Below, piece after piece: positions 34,533 to 44,320 of a stretch of 64,000 nt of DNA. Location: contig NZ_WQEG01000004.1 in the NCBI RefSeq assembly GCF_013033515.1, forward strand, positions 186,001-250,000, read 5' to 3'. The number at the start of each line of letters is the position of its first letter. The first letter of the stretch is position 1. The notes below the pieces were generated by a model. It made no database searches. It saw nothing but the letters and a program-made list of their open reading frames with translations, and had not been told where the DNA came from. The position numbers and the translations under genes are program-made. The stretch is from Ruegeria sp. HKCCA6707 (GTDB lineage Bacteria; Pseudomonadota; Alphaproteobacteria; Rhodobacterales; Rhodobacteraceae).

Positions 34533-35418
34533 GCTTGGCGCACAGATCATCCAACTGATCCAGGTTTTCATAGGTCAGAACCACCTGCCCGCTTTCTCCA
34601 CCAGCCTTATGGTTGATCGAAACCTTCATTGCCAATATGGCCGAAAGATCTTTCTCAAGCGCGCGCGTATCCGCATCTTTTCCTGCATTCAGGTTTCGTG
34701 TGCGAGGGGTTACCTTCGGATCATTCGGTTGGTTCTGCTTTTTCACCAGATTTTCAGTCGCCCGAACAGATAATCCGTCTTCAACGATCTGTTTGGCAAG
34801 TTCGGACGCGTTTTCAGCCGTAACAAGCGCTCTTGCATGACCAGCAGACAATTTCCCGTCGACCACCAGTGCCTGCACATCCATAGGCAAGGACAGCAAA
34901 CGCATCAGGTTTGCAATGTGGCTGCGGCTTTTACCTAAAGCTTCAGACAGCTTCTCTTGCGTATGGCCAAACTTGTCCATCAACTGCCGATAACCCGCGG
35001 CCTCTTCCACCGCATTCAGATCGGCGCGCTGGATATTTTCGATAATGGCGACTTCCAGCACCTCGGTATCGTCGAACTCGCGCACGATGACTGGAATTTC
35101 ATGCAGCTGAGCCATTTGTGCCGCGCGCCAGCGGCGCTCACCCGCTACGATTTCATACTCGCTGTCGTTAATCGCACGCACGATCAAAGGTTGGATGATG
35201 CCCTTTTCTTTGATCGAAGCCGCCAGATCGTCCAATTGATCTTGCGAGAACGTCCGGCGCGGCTGATTGGGGTTCGCTTTCAGCTTTTCGATGGGTACAT
35301 TCAGATCAGGACGGCGTGGCGTGGCAGATACGCGCCCTTCACCTTCGGGCGTGACGTCCGCCATCAGAGCGGACAATCCGCGACCCAATCCCCGGGGCTT
35401 GCTTTTCTTGACGCTCAT
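34522..35418 (-). CDS. parB: Chromosome partitioning protein ParB
   Basis: ParB binds parS, loads and spreads along DNA as a CTP-dependent clamp, and organises the origin region. Motifs: an N-terminal ParA-activating tail RGLGRGLSALMAD, the CTP-binding GERRWRAAQMA, ENIQRADLNAVEEA, and the helix-turn-helix EKLSEALGKSRSHIANLMRL. 298 residues. Two perfect parS sites lie upstream at 36.8 and 38.7 kb. It is the last gene of the leftward run from mnmE. Confidence 0.97.
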   Translation of the reverse strand: MSVKKSKPRGLGRGLSALMADVTPEGEGRVSATPRRPDLNVPIEKLKANPNQPRRTFSQDQLDDLAASIKEKGIIQPLIVRAINDSEYEIVAGERRWRAAQMAQLHEIPVIVREFDDTEVLEVAIIENIQRADLNAVEEAAGYRQLMDKFGHTQEKLSEALGKSRSHIANLMRLLSLPMDVQALVVDGKLSAGHARALVTAENASELAKQIVEDGLSVRATENLVKKQNQPNDPKVTPRTRNLNAGKDADTRALEKDLSAILAMKVSINHKAGGESGQVVLTYENLDQLDDLCAKLSR

Positions 35419-35438
35419 TTTGCCCTCCTGTCGACCGG

Positions 35439-36242
35439 TCAGGCCGCTGATTTGTTATTCTTGTGCATGACTTCCCGGGCCAAGTGCCGATACGCCATCG
35501 CGCCCAGAGAACCCGAATCGTACTGCAAAACCGGCATCGCATAAGACGGTGCCTCACTGACCCGAACATTTCGGGGTATTTTGGTTTTAAATACCATCTC
35601 ACCCAGATTGTCACGCGCGTCTTTTTCCACCTGGCGGGACAAGTTGTTGCGGTTGTCATACATAGTCAACACAACACCTTCGATTCTGAGGCCTGGATTC
35701 GCGGTCTGCCGAACCTCTCTTATTGTCAGCATCAACTGGGATAAACCTTCCAGCGCAAAGAACTCGCTTTGCAGCGGAACCAGAACAGAATGCGCAGCCA
35801 CCATGGCGTTTACAGTCAACAAATTCAGCGAAGGCGGGCAGTCGATCAGGATAAAATCCAAGGAAAACGCGTCCACCGCAGTTTGCCTCAGTGCGTCATG
35901 TAAAAGATAGCTACGCTTCTCGTTCGAGATCAGTTCAATATCTGCTGAACTAAGATCCACCGTGGCCGGAACAACCAGAAGGTTGTCAATTTCCGTGTCC
36001 TGTACAACCGCTTCGAGTGGCGCATCGTCCAAAAGCAGATCATAGGTCGTCCAGTCCCGATCTTCTACGCCCAGCCCGGTGGACGCGTTGCCCTGGGGGT
36101 CAAGATCCACCACAAGAACTCGACAGCCAGCCTCGGCCAAACCGGCGGCCAAGTTGATTGCAGTTGTTGTCTTTCCCACCCCGCCTTTTTGATTTGCGAC
36201 CGCGATGATCCGAGGTCCGTTCGGACGAGACAAATCAACCAC
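35439..36242 (-). CDS. parA: Chromosome partitioning ATPase ParA
   Basis: A Walker-type ATPase that drives origin segregation with ParB. The deviant Walker A is KGGVGKTTTAIN (19-30), and FILIDCPPSLNLLT is the switch/Walker B region. It starts with GTG and overlaps the end of rsmG by 8 nt; parB follows 20 nt downstream. 267 residues, no N-terminal DNA-binding domain, as expected for chromosomal ParA (Soj type). Confidence 0.97.
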   Translation of the reverse strand: MVDLSRPNGPRIIAVANQKGGVGKTTTAINLAAGLAEAGCRVLVVDLDPQGNASTGLGVEDRDWTTYDLLLDDAPLEAVVQDTEIDNLLVVPATVDLSSADIELISNEKRSYLLHDALRQTAVDAFSLDFILIDCPPSLNLLTVNAMVAAHSVLVPLQSEFFALEGLSQLMLTIREVRQTANPGLRIEGVVLTMYDNRNNLSRQVEKDARDNLGEMVFKTKIPRNVRVSEAPSYAMPVLQYDSGSLGAMAYRHLAREVMHKNNKSAA

Positions 36243-36858
36243 GTGAGACTCCTGTGATTTTAAGGATAACGGCTTGGGGCTCAGTTATACTTTTAATCGG
36301 GTCAGCATTGAATTTCCATTCTTCCTGAGCTTTTGAAAGCTCTTTTTTCCATCTCGCGCCTTTCGGCAACAATGCGGTGCCCGATGCATGCAAGTGCCGG
36401 TTACAAAAGGACAGAAGAGTGGTCAGATCAGCCAAGGCTCTTGCCGACAGAATATCGGCGCTTAGCGGCTCAACTGCTTCTATGCGCTTCGACATCACGC
36501 GACAATTTACACCAGTCTCGCGAATGACTGCGCGAAGGAAAGCGCTTTTTCGTTGATCGCTCTCGACCATGGTGAATTCGGTGTCGGGCGCGGATTCCTT
36601 TGCCAGGATTGCACACACAATCCCCGGAAAACCGCCCCCACTTCCCAAATCTACCCAAGTTTTACCCTTCGGTGCACAGCGGAATACCTGCACGGAATCC
36701 AGAATATGCCGGTCCCAAATCTGCGCAAGGCTTGCGCGGGACACCAGATTTATTCTCGGATTCCATTGCTCCACGAGATTTACGTAGGTTTTCAGGTGGT
36801 CGAGTGTTTCACGTGAAACATTCAGAGCATCAACTGTCTCCGACGAACGATGGATCAT
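36235..36858 (-). CDS. rsmG: 16S rRNA (guanine527-N7)-methyltransferase RsmG
   Basis: SAM-dependent methyltransferase that modifies G527 of 16S r[20 protein letters not shown] binds SAM, and [17 protein letters not shown]-type residues follow (here [13 protein letters not shown]). The codons for NVSRETL near residue 13 form a perfect parS site, which constrains this part of the protein. It overlaps mnmG by 4 nt and parA by 8 nt. Confidence 0.95.
   Translation of the reverse strand: MIHRSSETVDALNVSRETLDHLKTYVNLVEQWNPRINLVSRASLAQIWDRHILDSVQVFRCAPKGKTWVDLGSGGGFPGIVCAILAKESAPDTEFTMVESDQRKSAFLRAVIRETGVNCRVMSKRIEAVEPLSADILSARALADLTTLLSFCNRHLHASGTALLPKGARWKKELSKAQEEWKFNADPIKSITEPQAVILKITGVSRG
36805..36820. 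promoter_or_regulatory. parS: parS site 1 (perfect 16-bp palindrome)
   Basis: TGTTTCACGTGAAACA, the exact consensus ParB-binding site, lies inside rsmG codons for the NVSRETL segment, about 5.3 kb from the proposed origin. This site was read directly from the sequence. Confidence 0.97.
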
Positions 36859-38723
36859 GCTTTTCGAACTTTCTGATCCCGACGCAGCTTCGCCAGAACC
36901 AATGTGATCGCAGCCGGGGTGACGCCTTCAACCCGACCAGCCTGCGCGATATTTGCTGGTTTTGCATTCGAAAGCTTCTGCTTCATCTCCGACGATAGGC
37001 CGTCCAGAGCGAAATAATCGAAGTCACGAGGGATAACATGGGTTTCATCTCGCTTCATAGCTTCGACATCTCTTTGCTGTCGCGCGATATAGTTTGCATA
37101 AAGCGCGTCGCGCTCGATCTGCCTCCGTGTTTCGGCATCAGTGCCTGCAAGCTCTGGAACAAGTGGCAGAACATCCTCGAAATTCACATTCGGAAAAGCA
37201 AGGATAGCCATCCCGTCCCGTCGGTTTCCATCTTGATTGACGTCAATACCTGCGCTGCGAACCTCCTTCGGCGTGAATGTCTGCTCAGTCAAGGCTGCCT
37301 TTGCCTGAACCAGCTTTTCCATTTTTCGCTCGAACAACGCCTGACGCGCTTGCCCGACACATCCGATGTCACACCCAAGCGATGTCAACCGTTGGTCGGC
37401 GTTATCCGCACGTAAAGAAAGACGAAACTCCGCACGCGAGGTGAACATCCGATAGGGTTCCGCCACGCCCCGCGTTGTGAGATCATCAATCATAACGCCG
37501 ATATAGCTGTCGGATCGAGTGAAATGGATCGGATCCTTGCCTTGAACGGCCAACGCAGCATTCAATCCGGCAACCAACCCTTGCGCTGCTGCTTCCTCAT
37601 ATCCTGTAGTTCCGTTGATCTGACCCGCTAGGTATAGGCAGGGCACCTCAGGCAAAGCCAATTCAGCGGTCAGCACCCGAGGGTCAACATAGTCATATTC
37701 GATCGCATAGCCTGGCAGCAGGATTTCCGCACTCTCCAGGCCAACGATTGACCGAACATATGCGTGTTGCACGTCCTCCGGCAGCGACGTTGAAATACCA
37801 TTCGGGTAAATCGTATGATCTCCGATGCCTTCCGGCTCCAAAAAGATCTGGTGCGATTCCTTGTCCGCAAATCGAACGATCTTGTCTTCGATAGACGGGC
37901 AATACCGTGGACCCACCCCGTCGATATGACCCCCATACATTGCAGAACGTGAGAGGTTATCTTCGATAATCTGATGCGTTCGCGCGTTGGTATGTGTGAT
38001 TCCACATGCGATTTGCGGTGCCACGACAGATTTTGACATAAATGAAAACAGAACAGGGTCCTCGTCCCCATCCTGACGCTCAAGCACATCCCAATTGATT
38101 GTCCGACCATCCAGCCGCGGTGGCGTACCCGTTTTCAAACGCGCCATGGGAAGGTCAAACCCGTCCAGCCGTTCCGCCAATTTGACAGAGGGACGATCCC
38201 CCATACGGCCGCCAGGCTTGGAAACGTCGCCGATATGGATCACGCCGCGAAGAAACGTTCCAGAGGTCAAAATTAAAGCTTTTGCTGGGATCTCTGATCC
38301 GTCACTCAGAACAACACCAGAAACGCGATCCCCTGCCATGATCAGATCTACAACTTCGCCTTCAATGACAGTCAGATTTTCCTGACGACGCGTTTCGTCT
38401 TGCATTGCCGCACGATACAAAGCTCGGTCTGCCTGCGCGCGTGGTCCCTGAACCGCCGGCCCTTTTCGCCGGTTTAGCAGCCGGAACTGAATGCCGGCCC
38501 GGTCTGCGACGCGTCCCATAACCCCATCCATCGCGTCGATTTCACGCACAAGGTGGCCCTTGCCCAATCCTCCGATCGCCGGATTACATGACATAACACC
38601 GATGTCTTTCTCGGACAGGGTCACCAATGCAGTTCGCGCATTCATCCGAGCAGCCGCATGGGCAGCTTCACTTCCAGCGTGACCGGCTCCGATAACAACG
38701 ATATCAAACTGTGAATGTTTCAC
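36855..38723 (-). CDS. mnmG: tRNA U34 carboxymethylaminomethyl modification enzyme MnmG
   Basis: MnmG with MnmE modifies wobble uridine 34 of several tRNAs. FAD-binding [20 protein letters not shown] opens the protein; [20 protein letters not shown] and the later [15 protein letters not shown] motifs are standard. GTG 38723 is preferred because AAGGAG lies 8 nt upstream; the GTG at 38732 directly abuts that sequence. With it the protein is about 622 residues. The first codons and the ribosome-binding spacer lie in a parS palindrome. Leftward operon with rsmG, parA and parB. Confidence 0.94.
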   Translation of the reverse strand: MKHSQFDIVVIGAGHAGSEAAHAAARMNARTALVTLSEKDIGVMSCNPAIGGLGKGHLVREIDAMDGVMGRVADRAGIQFRLLNRRKGPAVQGPRAQADRALYRAAMQDETRRQENLTVIEGEVVDLIMAGDRVSGVVLSDGSEIPAKALILTSGTFLRGVIHIGDVSKPGGRMGDRPSVKLAERLDGFDLPMARLKTGTPPRLDGRTINWDVLERQDGDEDPVLFSFMSKSVVAPQIACGITHTNARTHQIIEDNLSRSAMYGGHIDGVGPRYCPSIEDKIVRFADKESHQIFLEPEGIGDHTIYPNGISTSLPEDVQHAYVRSIVGLESAEILLPGYAIEYDYVDPRVLTAELALPEVPCLYLAGQINGTTGYEEAAAQGLVAGLNAALAVQGKDPIHFTRSDSYIGVMIDDLTTRGVAEPYRMFTSRAEFRLSLRADNADQRLTSLGCDIGCVGQARQALFERKMEKLVQAKAALTEQTFTPKEVRSAGIDVNQDGNRRDGMAILAFPNVNFEDVLPLVPELAGTDAETRRQIERDALYANYIARQQRDVEAMKRDETHVIPRDFDYFALDGLSSEMKQKLSNAKPANIAQAGRVEGVTPAAITLVLAKLRRDQKVRKA

Positions 38724-38731
38724 GTGAAACA
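38716..38731. promoter_or_regulatory. parS: parS site 2, covering the mnmG start region
   Basis: A second exact TGTTTCACGTGAAACA sits between the mnmG Shine-Dalgarno (38737-38732) and its likely GTG start (38723), and also encodes the FHVK codons if the upstream GTG is used. It is about 3.4 kb from the proposed origin. Confidence 0.97.
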
Positions 38732-38735
38732 CTCC

Positions 38736-40022
38736 TTACTTTCCAAGACAGAAGCTGGAGAAGATCTCATCCAGCAGTGTTTCGACATCTATGCGTCCGA
38801 CCAGGTTTTCCAAGGCACGTATCGCGGTGCGTAATTCTTCAGCTGCAATATCATACATGTCGGGACCTGATTCCAGTACCCGCTCTGCCTGCGTCAACGC
38901 ATTGGATGCCTGGATCATCGCGATGCGATGTCTTTCACGGGTCGCAATACCATGACTAGTGGTTCGCTCCGCAAGCCTATACGATATATCGGAAACCAGC
39001 TGATCGATCCCCTGCCCTGTTTTCCCTGATACACCAGCAGCCCCTTCAGGACCGAGGTCTGCTTTCGGACGGACAATCACATCTTCAGGTTGAACGGGTA
39101 TTCCCAGTGCTTCAACATCATCAGCCAGAAAAACGCGCAGATCTGCGGAATTTGCCCGCCGTCGCGCAAGGTCTATTCCCAGACCTTCGACATGATCATC
39201 TGTTTCCCGCAAACCTGCAGTATCGAGCAAAGTGACAGGCAAACCTGCCAGATCCATGCGAACTTCGATGACATCCCGAGTCGTTCCGGCATATTCCGAT
39301 GTTATCGCAGCCTCGCGACCTGCCAATGCGTTCAGCAAGGTCGACTTTCCCGCGTTTGGCAGGCCAATAATTGCCACCTCGAACCCGGTTCGCACACGTT
39401 CCGCGATTTGAACCCCTTTGGCTTCTTTGTCCAGATCCTGCACTACACCCTGGATCAGATCCCGCACCTCAGGTGTGACATCGGTCGGCACCTCTTCGTC
39501 AGCAAAGTCAATCACGGCTTCCAGTAAAGACGCAGCGCGGATCAGATCCCGGCGCCAACGCTCGACCAGATCACCAAGCGCACCGGCCAAAATTGTCTGA
39601 GCTTGCTTGCGTTGTGCTTCGGTCTCGGCATCGATCAGGTCAGCCAGACCTTCGACTTGGGTCAGATCCATACGCCCGTTTTCCAACGCGCGGCGCGTGA
39701 ATTCCCCGGGATCTGCCATGCGTAGATCATCCATGTCAGACAGACAGCGCAGAACCGCGTTCACCGTTGCTGTACTGCCATGGATTTGAAGCTCGGCCAC
39801 ATCTTCGCCGGTGAAACTGGACGGAGCCTGAAAGGTCAACACGAGTCCATCGTCCAAACGCGTTCCATCTGGCGCGCGCAAGGTCCGCACGCGCATTCCG
39901 CGTTGAGGCAGATCACCACCAACCAGCGTTTTCGCAGCAGAATGGGCCAAAGGGCCAGAGAGGCGGATGACCGCCACCCCAGCTTTGCCTTGCGCGCTGG
40001 CCAAGGCGAATATCGTATCCAT
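38736..40022 (-). CDS. mnmE: tRNA modification GTPase MnmE
   Basis: Partner of MnmG. Layout: N-terminal tetrahydrofolate-binding domain, helical domain, inserted G domain with [14 protein letters not shown] (G1) and [12 protein letters not shown] (G3), and a C-terminal CLGK whose Cys is the conserved residue. At 428 residues it is somewhat shorter than the usual 450. It starts with ATG 4 nt upstream of the mnmG leader sequence and follows rho after 30 nt. Confidence 0.96.
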   Translation of the reverse strand: MDTIFALASAQGKAGVAVIRLSGPLAHSAAKTLVGGDLPQRGMRVRTLRAPDGTRLDDGLVLTFQAPSSFTGEDVAELQIHGSTATVNAVLRCLSDMDDLRMADPGEFTRRALENGRMDLTQVEGLADLIDAETEAQRKQAQTILAGALGDLVERWRRDLIRAASLLEAVIDFADEEVPTDVTPEVRDLIQGVVQDLDKEAKGVQIAERVRTGFEVAIIGLPNAGKSTLLNALAGREAAITSEYAGTTRDVIEVRMDLAGLPVTLLDTAGLRETDDHVEGLGIDLARRRANSADLRVFLADDVEALGIPVQPEDVIVRPKADLGPEGAAGVSGKTGQGIDQLVSDISYRLAERTTSHGIATRERHRIAMIQASNALTQAERVLESGPDMYDIAAEELRTAIRALENLVGRIDVETLLDEIFSSFCLGK

Positions 40023-40052
40023 TCGAAGGCCTCGCGAGGGTTAAGACCTGTG

Positions 40053-41324
40053 TCAGGTATTCATCGAGTCGAAGAATTCCGAGTTTGTCTTGGTCTGTTT
40101 CAACTTCGACAACAGGAACTCGATTGCGTCGGTTGTCCCCATCGGGTTGAGGATACGGCGCAGAACAAAGGTCTTGGCCAGATCACCCTTGTCGACCAAC
40201 AGATCCTCTTTCCGGGTACCGGATTTGAGGATGTCGATGGCCGGGAACACGCGCTTGTCGGCAATCTTGCGATCCAGCACGATTTCCGAGTTACCGGTGC
40301 CTTTGAATTCTTCAAAGATAACCTCGTCCATCCGGCTACCAGTATCAATAAGCGCAGTGGCGATGATGGTCAGCGATCCGCCTTCTTCGATATTCCGTGC
40401 CGCACCGAAGAACCGCTTGGGCCGTTGCAGCGCGTTGGCGTCCACACCACCGGTCAGAACTTTACCCGACGACGGCACAACTGTGTTAAATGCCCTACCA
40501 AGTCTTGTGATCGAATCAAGAAGGATAACAACATCTCGTTTATGTTCGACCAAACGTTTGGCTTTTTCGATCACCATTTCCGATACGGCAACGTGGCGCG
40601 TCGCCGGTTCGTCGAAGGTCGAGGACACAACCTCACCCTTCACCGAGCGCTGCATATCGGTCACCTCTTCCGGGCGTTCATCGATCAGCAGGACGATCAG
40701 ATAACACTCCGGGTGGTTCTGTTCGATCGAATGCGCGATGTTCTGCAGGATCACGGTTTTACCCGTCCGCGGAGGCGCCACGATCAGTGACCGCTGACCC
40801 TTCCCGATCGGCGCAACCAGGTCGATCACACGGGCGGATTTGTCCTTGATGGTGGGATCTTCGATCTCCATCTTCAGACGTTCCTCGGGGTAGAGGGGCG
40901 TCAGGTTGTCGAACAGGATCTTGTGCTTTGCTTTTTCCGGGTCTTCAAAATTGATCTTAGTGACCTTGGTCAGCGCAAAATAGCGTTCGTTCTCATCCGG
41001 TGCCTTGATCTCACCTTCGACCGTGTCACCGGTGCGCAGCGAATGTTGGCGGATCATGTCGGGTGAGACATAGATATCGTCGGGACCGGGCAGATAATTC
41101 GCCTCGGGCGAGCGCAAAAAGCCGAACCCGTCTTGCAGAACCTCCAAAACGCCATCGCCACCAACGGTCCACCCCTCATCCGCGCGTTCGCGCAGGATCT
41201 GGAACATCATCTCGCCTTTCCGCATGGTCGAGGCGTTTTCGATCTCCAGCTCTTCGGCCATGGCCAGAAGGTCTTTGGGGCTTTTGGCCTTGAGGTCAGC
41301 CAGATTCAGGGCGTCAGTTGTCAT
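40053..41324 (-). CDS. rho: Transcription termination factor Rho
   Basis: Hexameric RNA helicase that ends transcription. N-terminal RNA-binding domain ([19 protein letters not shown], then the OB fold with [18 protein letters not shown]), then the ATPase with [13 protein letters not shown] and [19 protein letters not shown] 41324 was chosen: it has AAGG upstream and the usual MTTDALNL opening; the frame is open upstream to 41408 but that stretch is leader RNA. 423 residues. Its leader carries a hairpin near the ribosome site and a candidate promoter. Confidence 0.96.
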   Translation of the reverse strand: MTTDALNLADLKAKSPKDLLAMAEELEIENASTMRKGEMMFQILRERADEGWTVGGDGVLEVLQDGFGFLRSPEANYLPGPDDIYVSPDMIRQHSLRTGDTVEGEIKAPDENERYFALTKVTKINFEDPEKAKHKILFDNLTPLYPEERLKMEIEDPTIKDKSARVIDLVAPIGKGQRSLIVAPPRTGKTVILQNIAHSIEQNHPECYLIVLLIDERPEEVTDMQRSVKGEVVSSTFDEPATRHVAVSEMVIEKAKRLVEHKRDVVILLDSITRLGRAFNTVVPSSGKVLTGGVDANALQRPKRFFGAARNIEEGGSLTIIATALIDTGSRMDEVIFEEFKGTGNSEIVLDRKIADKRVFPAIDILKSGTRKEDLLVDKGDLAKTFVLRRILNPMGTTDAIEFLLSKLKQTKTNSEFFDSMNT

Positions 41325-41337
41325 AATATATACCTTC

Positions 41338-41354
41338 ACCGCGAACTGCGCGGT
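41338..41354 (-). promoter_or_regulatory. Hairpin in the rho 5' leader
   Basis: A perfect stem of 6 bp (ACCGCG/CGCGGT) with a 5-nt loop lies 14 nt before the rho ATG, adjacent to its AAGG ribosome site. It could modulate rho translation; autoregulation of rho through its leader is known in E. coli, but that mechanism is not shown here. Confidence 0.4.
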
Positions 41355-41409
41355 ACAAAGTGGAATTTCAGTACGGAAGATACGCCGCCCGGACGGGCGA
41401 GTTGGCAAT

Positions 41410-41438
41410 TACATAAGCGCGTCGAAGGGCAGAGTCAA
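41410..41438 (-). promoter_or_regulatory. Candidate rho promoter
   Basis: TTGACT (41438-41433), a 17-nt spacer and TATGTA (41415-41410) on the minus strand, about 80 nt ahead of the rho start. The minus-10 element is a weak match; a shifted TGTAAT with a 19-nt spacer is the alternative. Confidence 0.35.
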
Positions 41439-41446
41439 TTCACCCC

Positions 41447-41896
41447 TCAGAACTTCAGAACGACCGCCAGAACGATCAAAACCATCAAAACGGTCGGGAC
41501 CTCGTTCATCATGCGATACTGCCGCCCAGTGAGCGTATTTCGCCCCGCAACAAAGTCCTTGCGTCTGGCCATCAGCCAATGATGAAACCAGGTCATTGCG
41601 ATCACCGCCGCACCCTTGACCCAGGGCCAGGCAAAATCCCAGCCGACAATGCCCGGTGTGAACACCATGATCAGGCCACATATCCACGCCACGATGCTTG
41701 CCGGTCGCATGATCACACGCAGCAGCTTTTCTTCCATCTCAAAGAAAATCGGTTCTGCCCCGTCAACCGATTGTGCCTTTTCTACGTGATAGACAAACAG
41801 TCTGGGTAGATAGAACAATCCAGCCATCCAAGAGATCACGGCCATGATGTGCAGAGACTTTACCCAAGGGTATATGGTAAAAAGAAGGTCAGACAT
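41447..41896 (-). CDS. hemJ: Protoporphyrinogen IX oxidase HemJ
   Basis: A 149-residue four-span membrane protein that oxidises protoporphyrinogen IX in many proteobacteria lacking HemG/HemY. The N-terminal YPWVKSLHIMAVISWMAGLF segment with the conserved His16 and the YHVE motif identify it. It faces away from the origin gap, with rho 122 nt downstream. In several relatives other hem genes also flank the origin; none is seen here. Confidence 0.92.
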   Translation of the reverse strand: MSDLLFTIYPWVKSLHIMAVISWMAGLFYLPRLFVYHVEKAQSVDGAEPIFFEMEEKLLRVIMRPASIVAWICGLIMVFTPGIVGWDFAWPWVKGAAVIAMTWFHHWLMARRKDFVAGRNTLTGRQYRMMNEVPTVLMVLIVLAVVLKF

Positions 41897-42300
41897 GATG
41901 CCCCTCGGTTCGTGATCAAACCCTCCCTAATAAAAAAATAAGAAAAGAAAAAGGATGATGGTTTTGTAGGGAGATCAATTTCCGTGGATTACTTTTTTAC
42001 TCAGGGTTTTTCCCCAAGTGGATAGATATTTCCGCGGTCTGTACGATTCTGTGAAAATAAGAAAATATATTTTTAAAACAGAGTGTTAAGTCTAAATAGA
42101 ACGACGCTCCTTGGGGATAAATCCTCGGATAAGGCAAGAAAAACAGGTTATCCTGCTGCGCAAACTTATCCTTGTCCCGAAGGTACAGAATTTGAACGAC
42201 TCGCAGATGTTTTTTGCCAAACCGCAAGGCTTGCGTGTCAACCGGAAAACCATACAAAGCGTCCTTGAACACTTAACGACTTGTAAACGGGGTTTTCCAC
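41897..42300. other. oriC: Probable chromosomal replication origin (oriC)
   Basis: This is the only gene-free stretch over 300 nt. It is AT-rich amid GC-rich genes, with an almost A+T-only run at about 42052-42079 that could unwind. DnaA-box-like sites (consensus TTATCCACA) with one mismatch are TGGGGATAA (42112-42120, reverse) and TTTTCCACA (42293-42301, overlapping the maf ATG). Weaker ones are AGTGGATAG (42017-42025), TTTTCCCCA (42008-42016), TTATCCTGC (42149-42157) and TTATCCTTG (42166-42174). A GATTC (GANTC) methylation site is at 42045-42049. Genes diverge from here, and parS sites lie 3.4 and 5.3 kb away. The open frames inside it have no family resemblance. Confidence 0.85.
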
Positions 42301-42900
42301 ATGTCTGTCCCCATTGTCTTGGCTTCGGGCTCAACGATCCGGGCGCAAATGCTGCGCAACGCTGGTGTTGATTTCACGGTGCAGGTCGCCCGTGTCGATG
42401 AAGAGACGGCCAAGCAGGCTTTGCTGGCCGAAGGCGCGCCGCCGCGTGACATCGCCGATACGCTGGCCGAGATGAAAGCTCGCAAAGTCAGTGAAAAAGC
42501 ACCCGGTGCCATGGTTCTGGGGTGCGATCAGGTTCTGGATTTCGAAGATTCTTTACTGTCAAAGCCCAAAACGCCGGATGACGCATTGGCACAGCTAAAA
42601 TTGATGCGCGGCAAGCGGCATATGCTGTTTTCTGCTGCGGTGATCTTTCAGAATGGCGAACCCATCTGGCGGCATGTGGGTCAAGTTCGGCTGCGGATGC
42701 GTGCCAGCTCGGATGCATATCTGCGGGACTATGTCACTCGGAACTGGGACAGCATTCGCCACGCCGTAGGCGCTTATAAGCTGGAAGAAGAAGGCGTTCG
42801 CCTTTTTGCTGCCATCGAAGGCGATTACTTTAATGTTCTGGGGCTGCCCTTGCTGGAACTGCTGAACTATCTGGCTGTGAAAGGTGTAATTGATCAATGA
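42301..42900 (+). CDS. maf: Maf-like nucleoside triphosphate pyrophosphatase
   Basis: A 199-residue house-cleaning pyrophosphatase that removes noncanonical or modified nucleotides. The N-terminal [19 protein letters not shown] motif and [10 protein letters not shown] are characteristic; the subtype (dTTP/UTP or 7-methyl-GTP) cannot be set, though the opening without the Pro of the dTTP type leans to the YceF-like form. First gene right of the origin; its ATG overlaps a DnaA-box-like TTTTCCACA. It overlaps aroE by 4 nt. Confidence 0.9.
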   Translation: MSVPIVLASGSTIRAQMLRNAGVDFTVQVARVDEETAKQALLAEGAPPRDIADTLAEMKARKVSEKAPGAMVLGCDQVLDFEDSLLSKPKTPDDALAQLKLMRGKRHMLFSAAVIFQNGEPIWRHVGQVRLRMRASSDAYLRDYVTRNWDSIRHAVGAYKLEEEGVRLFAAIEGDYFNVLGLPLLELLNYLAVKGVIDQ

Positions 42901-43730
42901 CAGACCATCGAATTCCATTGGCCGGGGTCATCGGGCACCCTGTTGCGCATTCCCGCTCGCCCGCGCTACATGGTCATTGGCTGCACAGGTTCGATCTGTC
43001 TGGGTATTACATCCCAATGGATGTCGCGCCCGCGGATCTGGAACGGGTGTTGCGCACTTTGCCTAAGGCTGGGTTTGTCGGGGCCAATGTGACCGTGCCG
43101 CATAAAGAGGCCGCGATGCGTTTGGCCGATCATGTGTCAGACCGCGCTTCGGTGATTGGAGCAGCAAATACGCTGGTCTTTCGCGAGGATGGGACCATCC
43201 ACGCGGATAACACCGACGGCTATGGGTTCATGGCAAACCTGCGCGAGGGCGCGCCGGGTTGGAACCCAAAGGATGGCCCGGCAGTTGTCTTTGGTGCAGG
43301 CGGCGCATCCCGGGCGGTTCTGCACGCCCTGTCCGAGGCCGGGGTGCCCGAAATTCTATTGACCAACCGAACCCGCGCCCGGGCAGATCATCTGAAAGAA
43401 GAGTTTGGTCAGCGCATTCGTGTGGTGGATTGGGTACAGGCAGATACGGTATTGGAAAACGCAACGCTGGTGGTCAATACAACTTCGTTGGGGATGCAAG
43501 GTCAGCCTCAGCTGCGTGTTTCCTTGGAAGGCTTGCAGCCCGGAACTGTCGTTACGGATTTGGTCTATGCACCCTTGCAGACGGAGCTTTTGAAAGCCGC
43601 AGACGCCGCTGGCAGCACAACCGTGGATGGCTTGGGTATGTTGTTACATCAGGCCGTTCCGGGATTTGAGCGCTGGTTCGGCGTCCGGCCACAGGTGGAC
43701 GACGAATTGCGAGCTGCGGTTTTGGCATGA
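42897..43730 (+). CDS. aroE: Shikimate 5-dehydrogenase
   Basis: Reduces 3-dehydroshikimate with NADPH in aromatic amino acid synthesis. [16 protein letters not shown] and [13 protein letters not shown] hold the shikimate-binding residues with the catalytic Lys in [12 protein letters not shown] the Asp, and [16 protein letters not shown] the NADP loop. 277 residues. Linked by 4-nt overlaps to maf and coaE. Confidence 0.95.
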   Translation: MTDHRIPLAGVIGHPVAHSRSPALHGHWLHRFDLSGYYIPMDVAPADLERVLRTLPKAGFVGANVTVPHKEAAMRLADHVSDRASVIGAANTLVFREDGTIHADNTDGYGFMANLREGAPGWNPKDGPAVVFGAGGASRAVLHALSEAGVPEILLTNRTRARADHLKEEFGQRIRVVDWVQADTVLENATLVVNTTSLGMQGQPQLRVSLEGLQPGTVVTDLVYAPLQTELLKAADAAGSTTVDGLGMLLHQAVPGFERWFGVRPQVDDELRAAVLA

Positions 43731-44320
43731 GTTTTGCCCTTGGTCTTACTGGCTCGATCGGCATGGGCAAAAGCACGACCGCCCAGATCTTTGTCGAGGA
43801 AGGCTGTGCGCTATGGGATGCAGATGCGGCCGTACATAGGCTCTATTCAAAGGGCGGTGCGGCAGTTGAGCCGATGCGCAATGCCTTCCCAGCCGCTGTA
43901 AAAGATGGCGCTGTGGACCGGGAAGTGCTGAAGCAAATCATCGCCAAGGACGCCAGCGCGCTGAAACAGATTGAAGCCATCGTGCACCCGTTGGTCGCCG
44001 CTGATCGGGCTGCGTTTCGCAAGACCGCGACAGCCGATATCCTGCTGTTCGACATTCCCCTTCTGTTTGAAACAGGTGGTGACGCTTTGATGGATGCGGT
44101 GGCCTGTGTCTCGGTCTCACCCGAAGAACAGAAGCGCCGGGTTCTGACGCGGGGCACGATGACCGAAGCGCAGTTTGAACAGATCAGGGCCAAGCAGATG
44201 CCCAATGACGAAAAAGCCACGCGGTCAGATTTCGTGATCGTGACAGATACGCTGGACCATGCCCGCGCACAGGTGCAGGATGTGGTCAGGCAGATACGGG
44301 CAGGGTTGAACAATGCGTGA
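43727..44320 (+). CDS. coaE: Dephospho-CoA kinase
   Basis: Final step of coenzyme A synthesis. P-loop GLTGSIGMGKSTTAQIF at the N-terminus, the acceptor-site Asp in WDADAAVHRLY, and DIPLLFETGGDALMD. 197 residues. Overlaps aroE by 4 nt and dnaQ by 8 nt in the maf-aroE-coaE-dnaQ operon. Confidence 0.95.
   Translation: MSFALGLTGSIGMGKSTTAQIFVEEGCALWDADAAVHRLYSKGGAAVEPMRNAFPAAVKDGAVDREVLKQIIAKDASALKQIEAIVHPLVAADRAAFRKTATADILLFDIPLLFETGGDALMDAVACVSVSPEEQKRRVLTRGTMTEAQFEQIRAKQMPNDEKATRSDFVIVTDTLDHARAQVQDVVRQIRAGLNNA

Noticed and set aside
41997-42371. Open frames of 60-91 codons on both strands in the gap between hemJ and maf
   Set aside because: They have no family resemblance, overlap each other and maf, and lie in AT-rich DNA with origin features. 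Chance frames are the simpler explanation.
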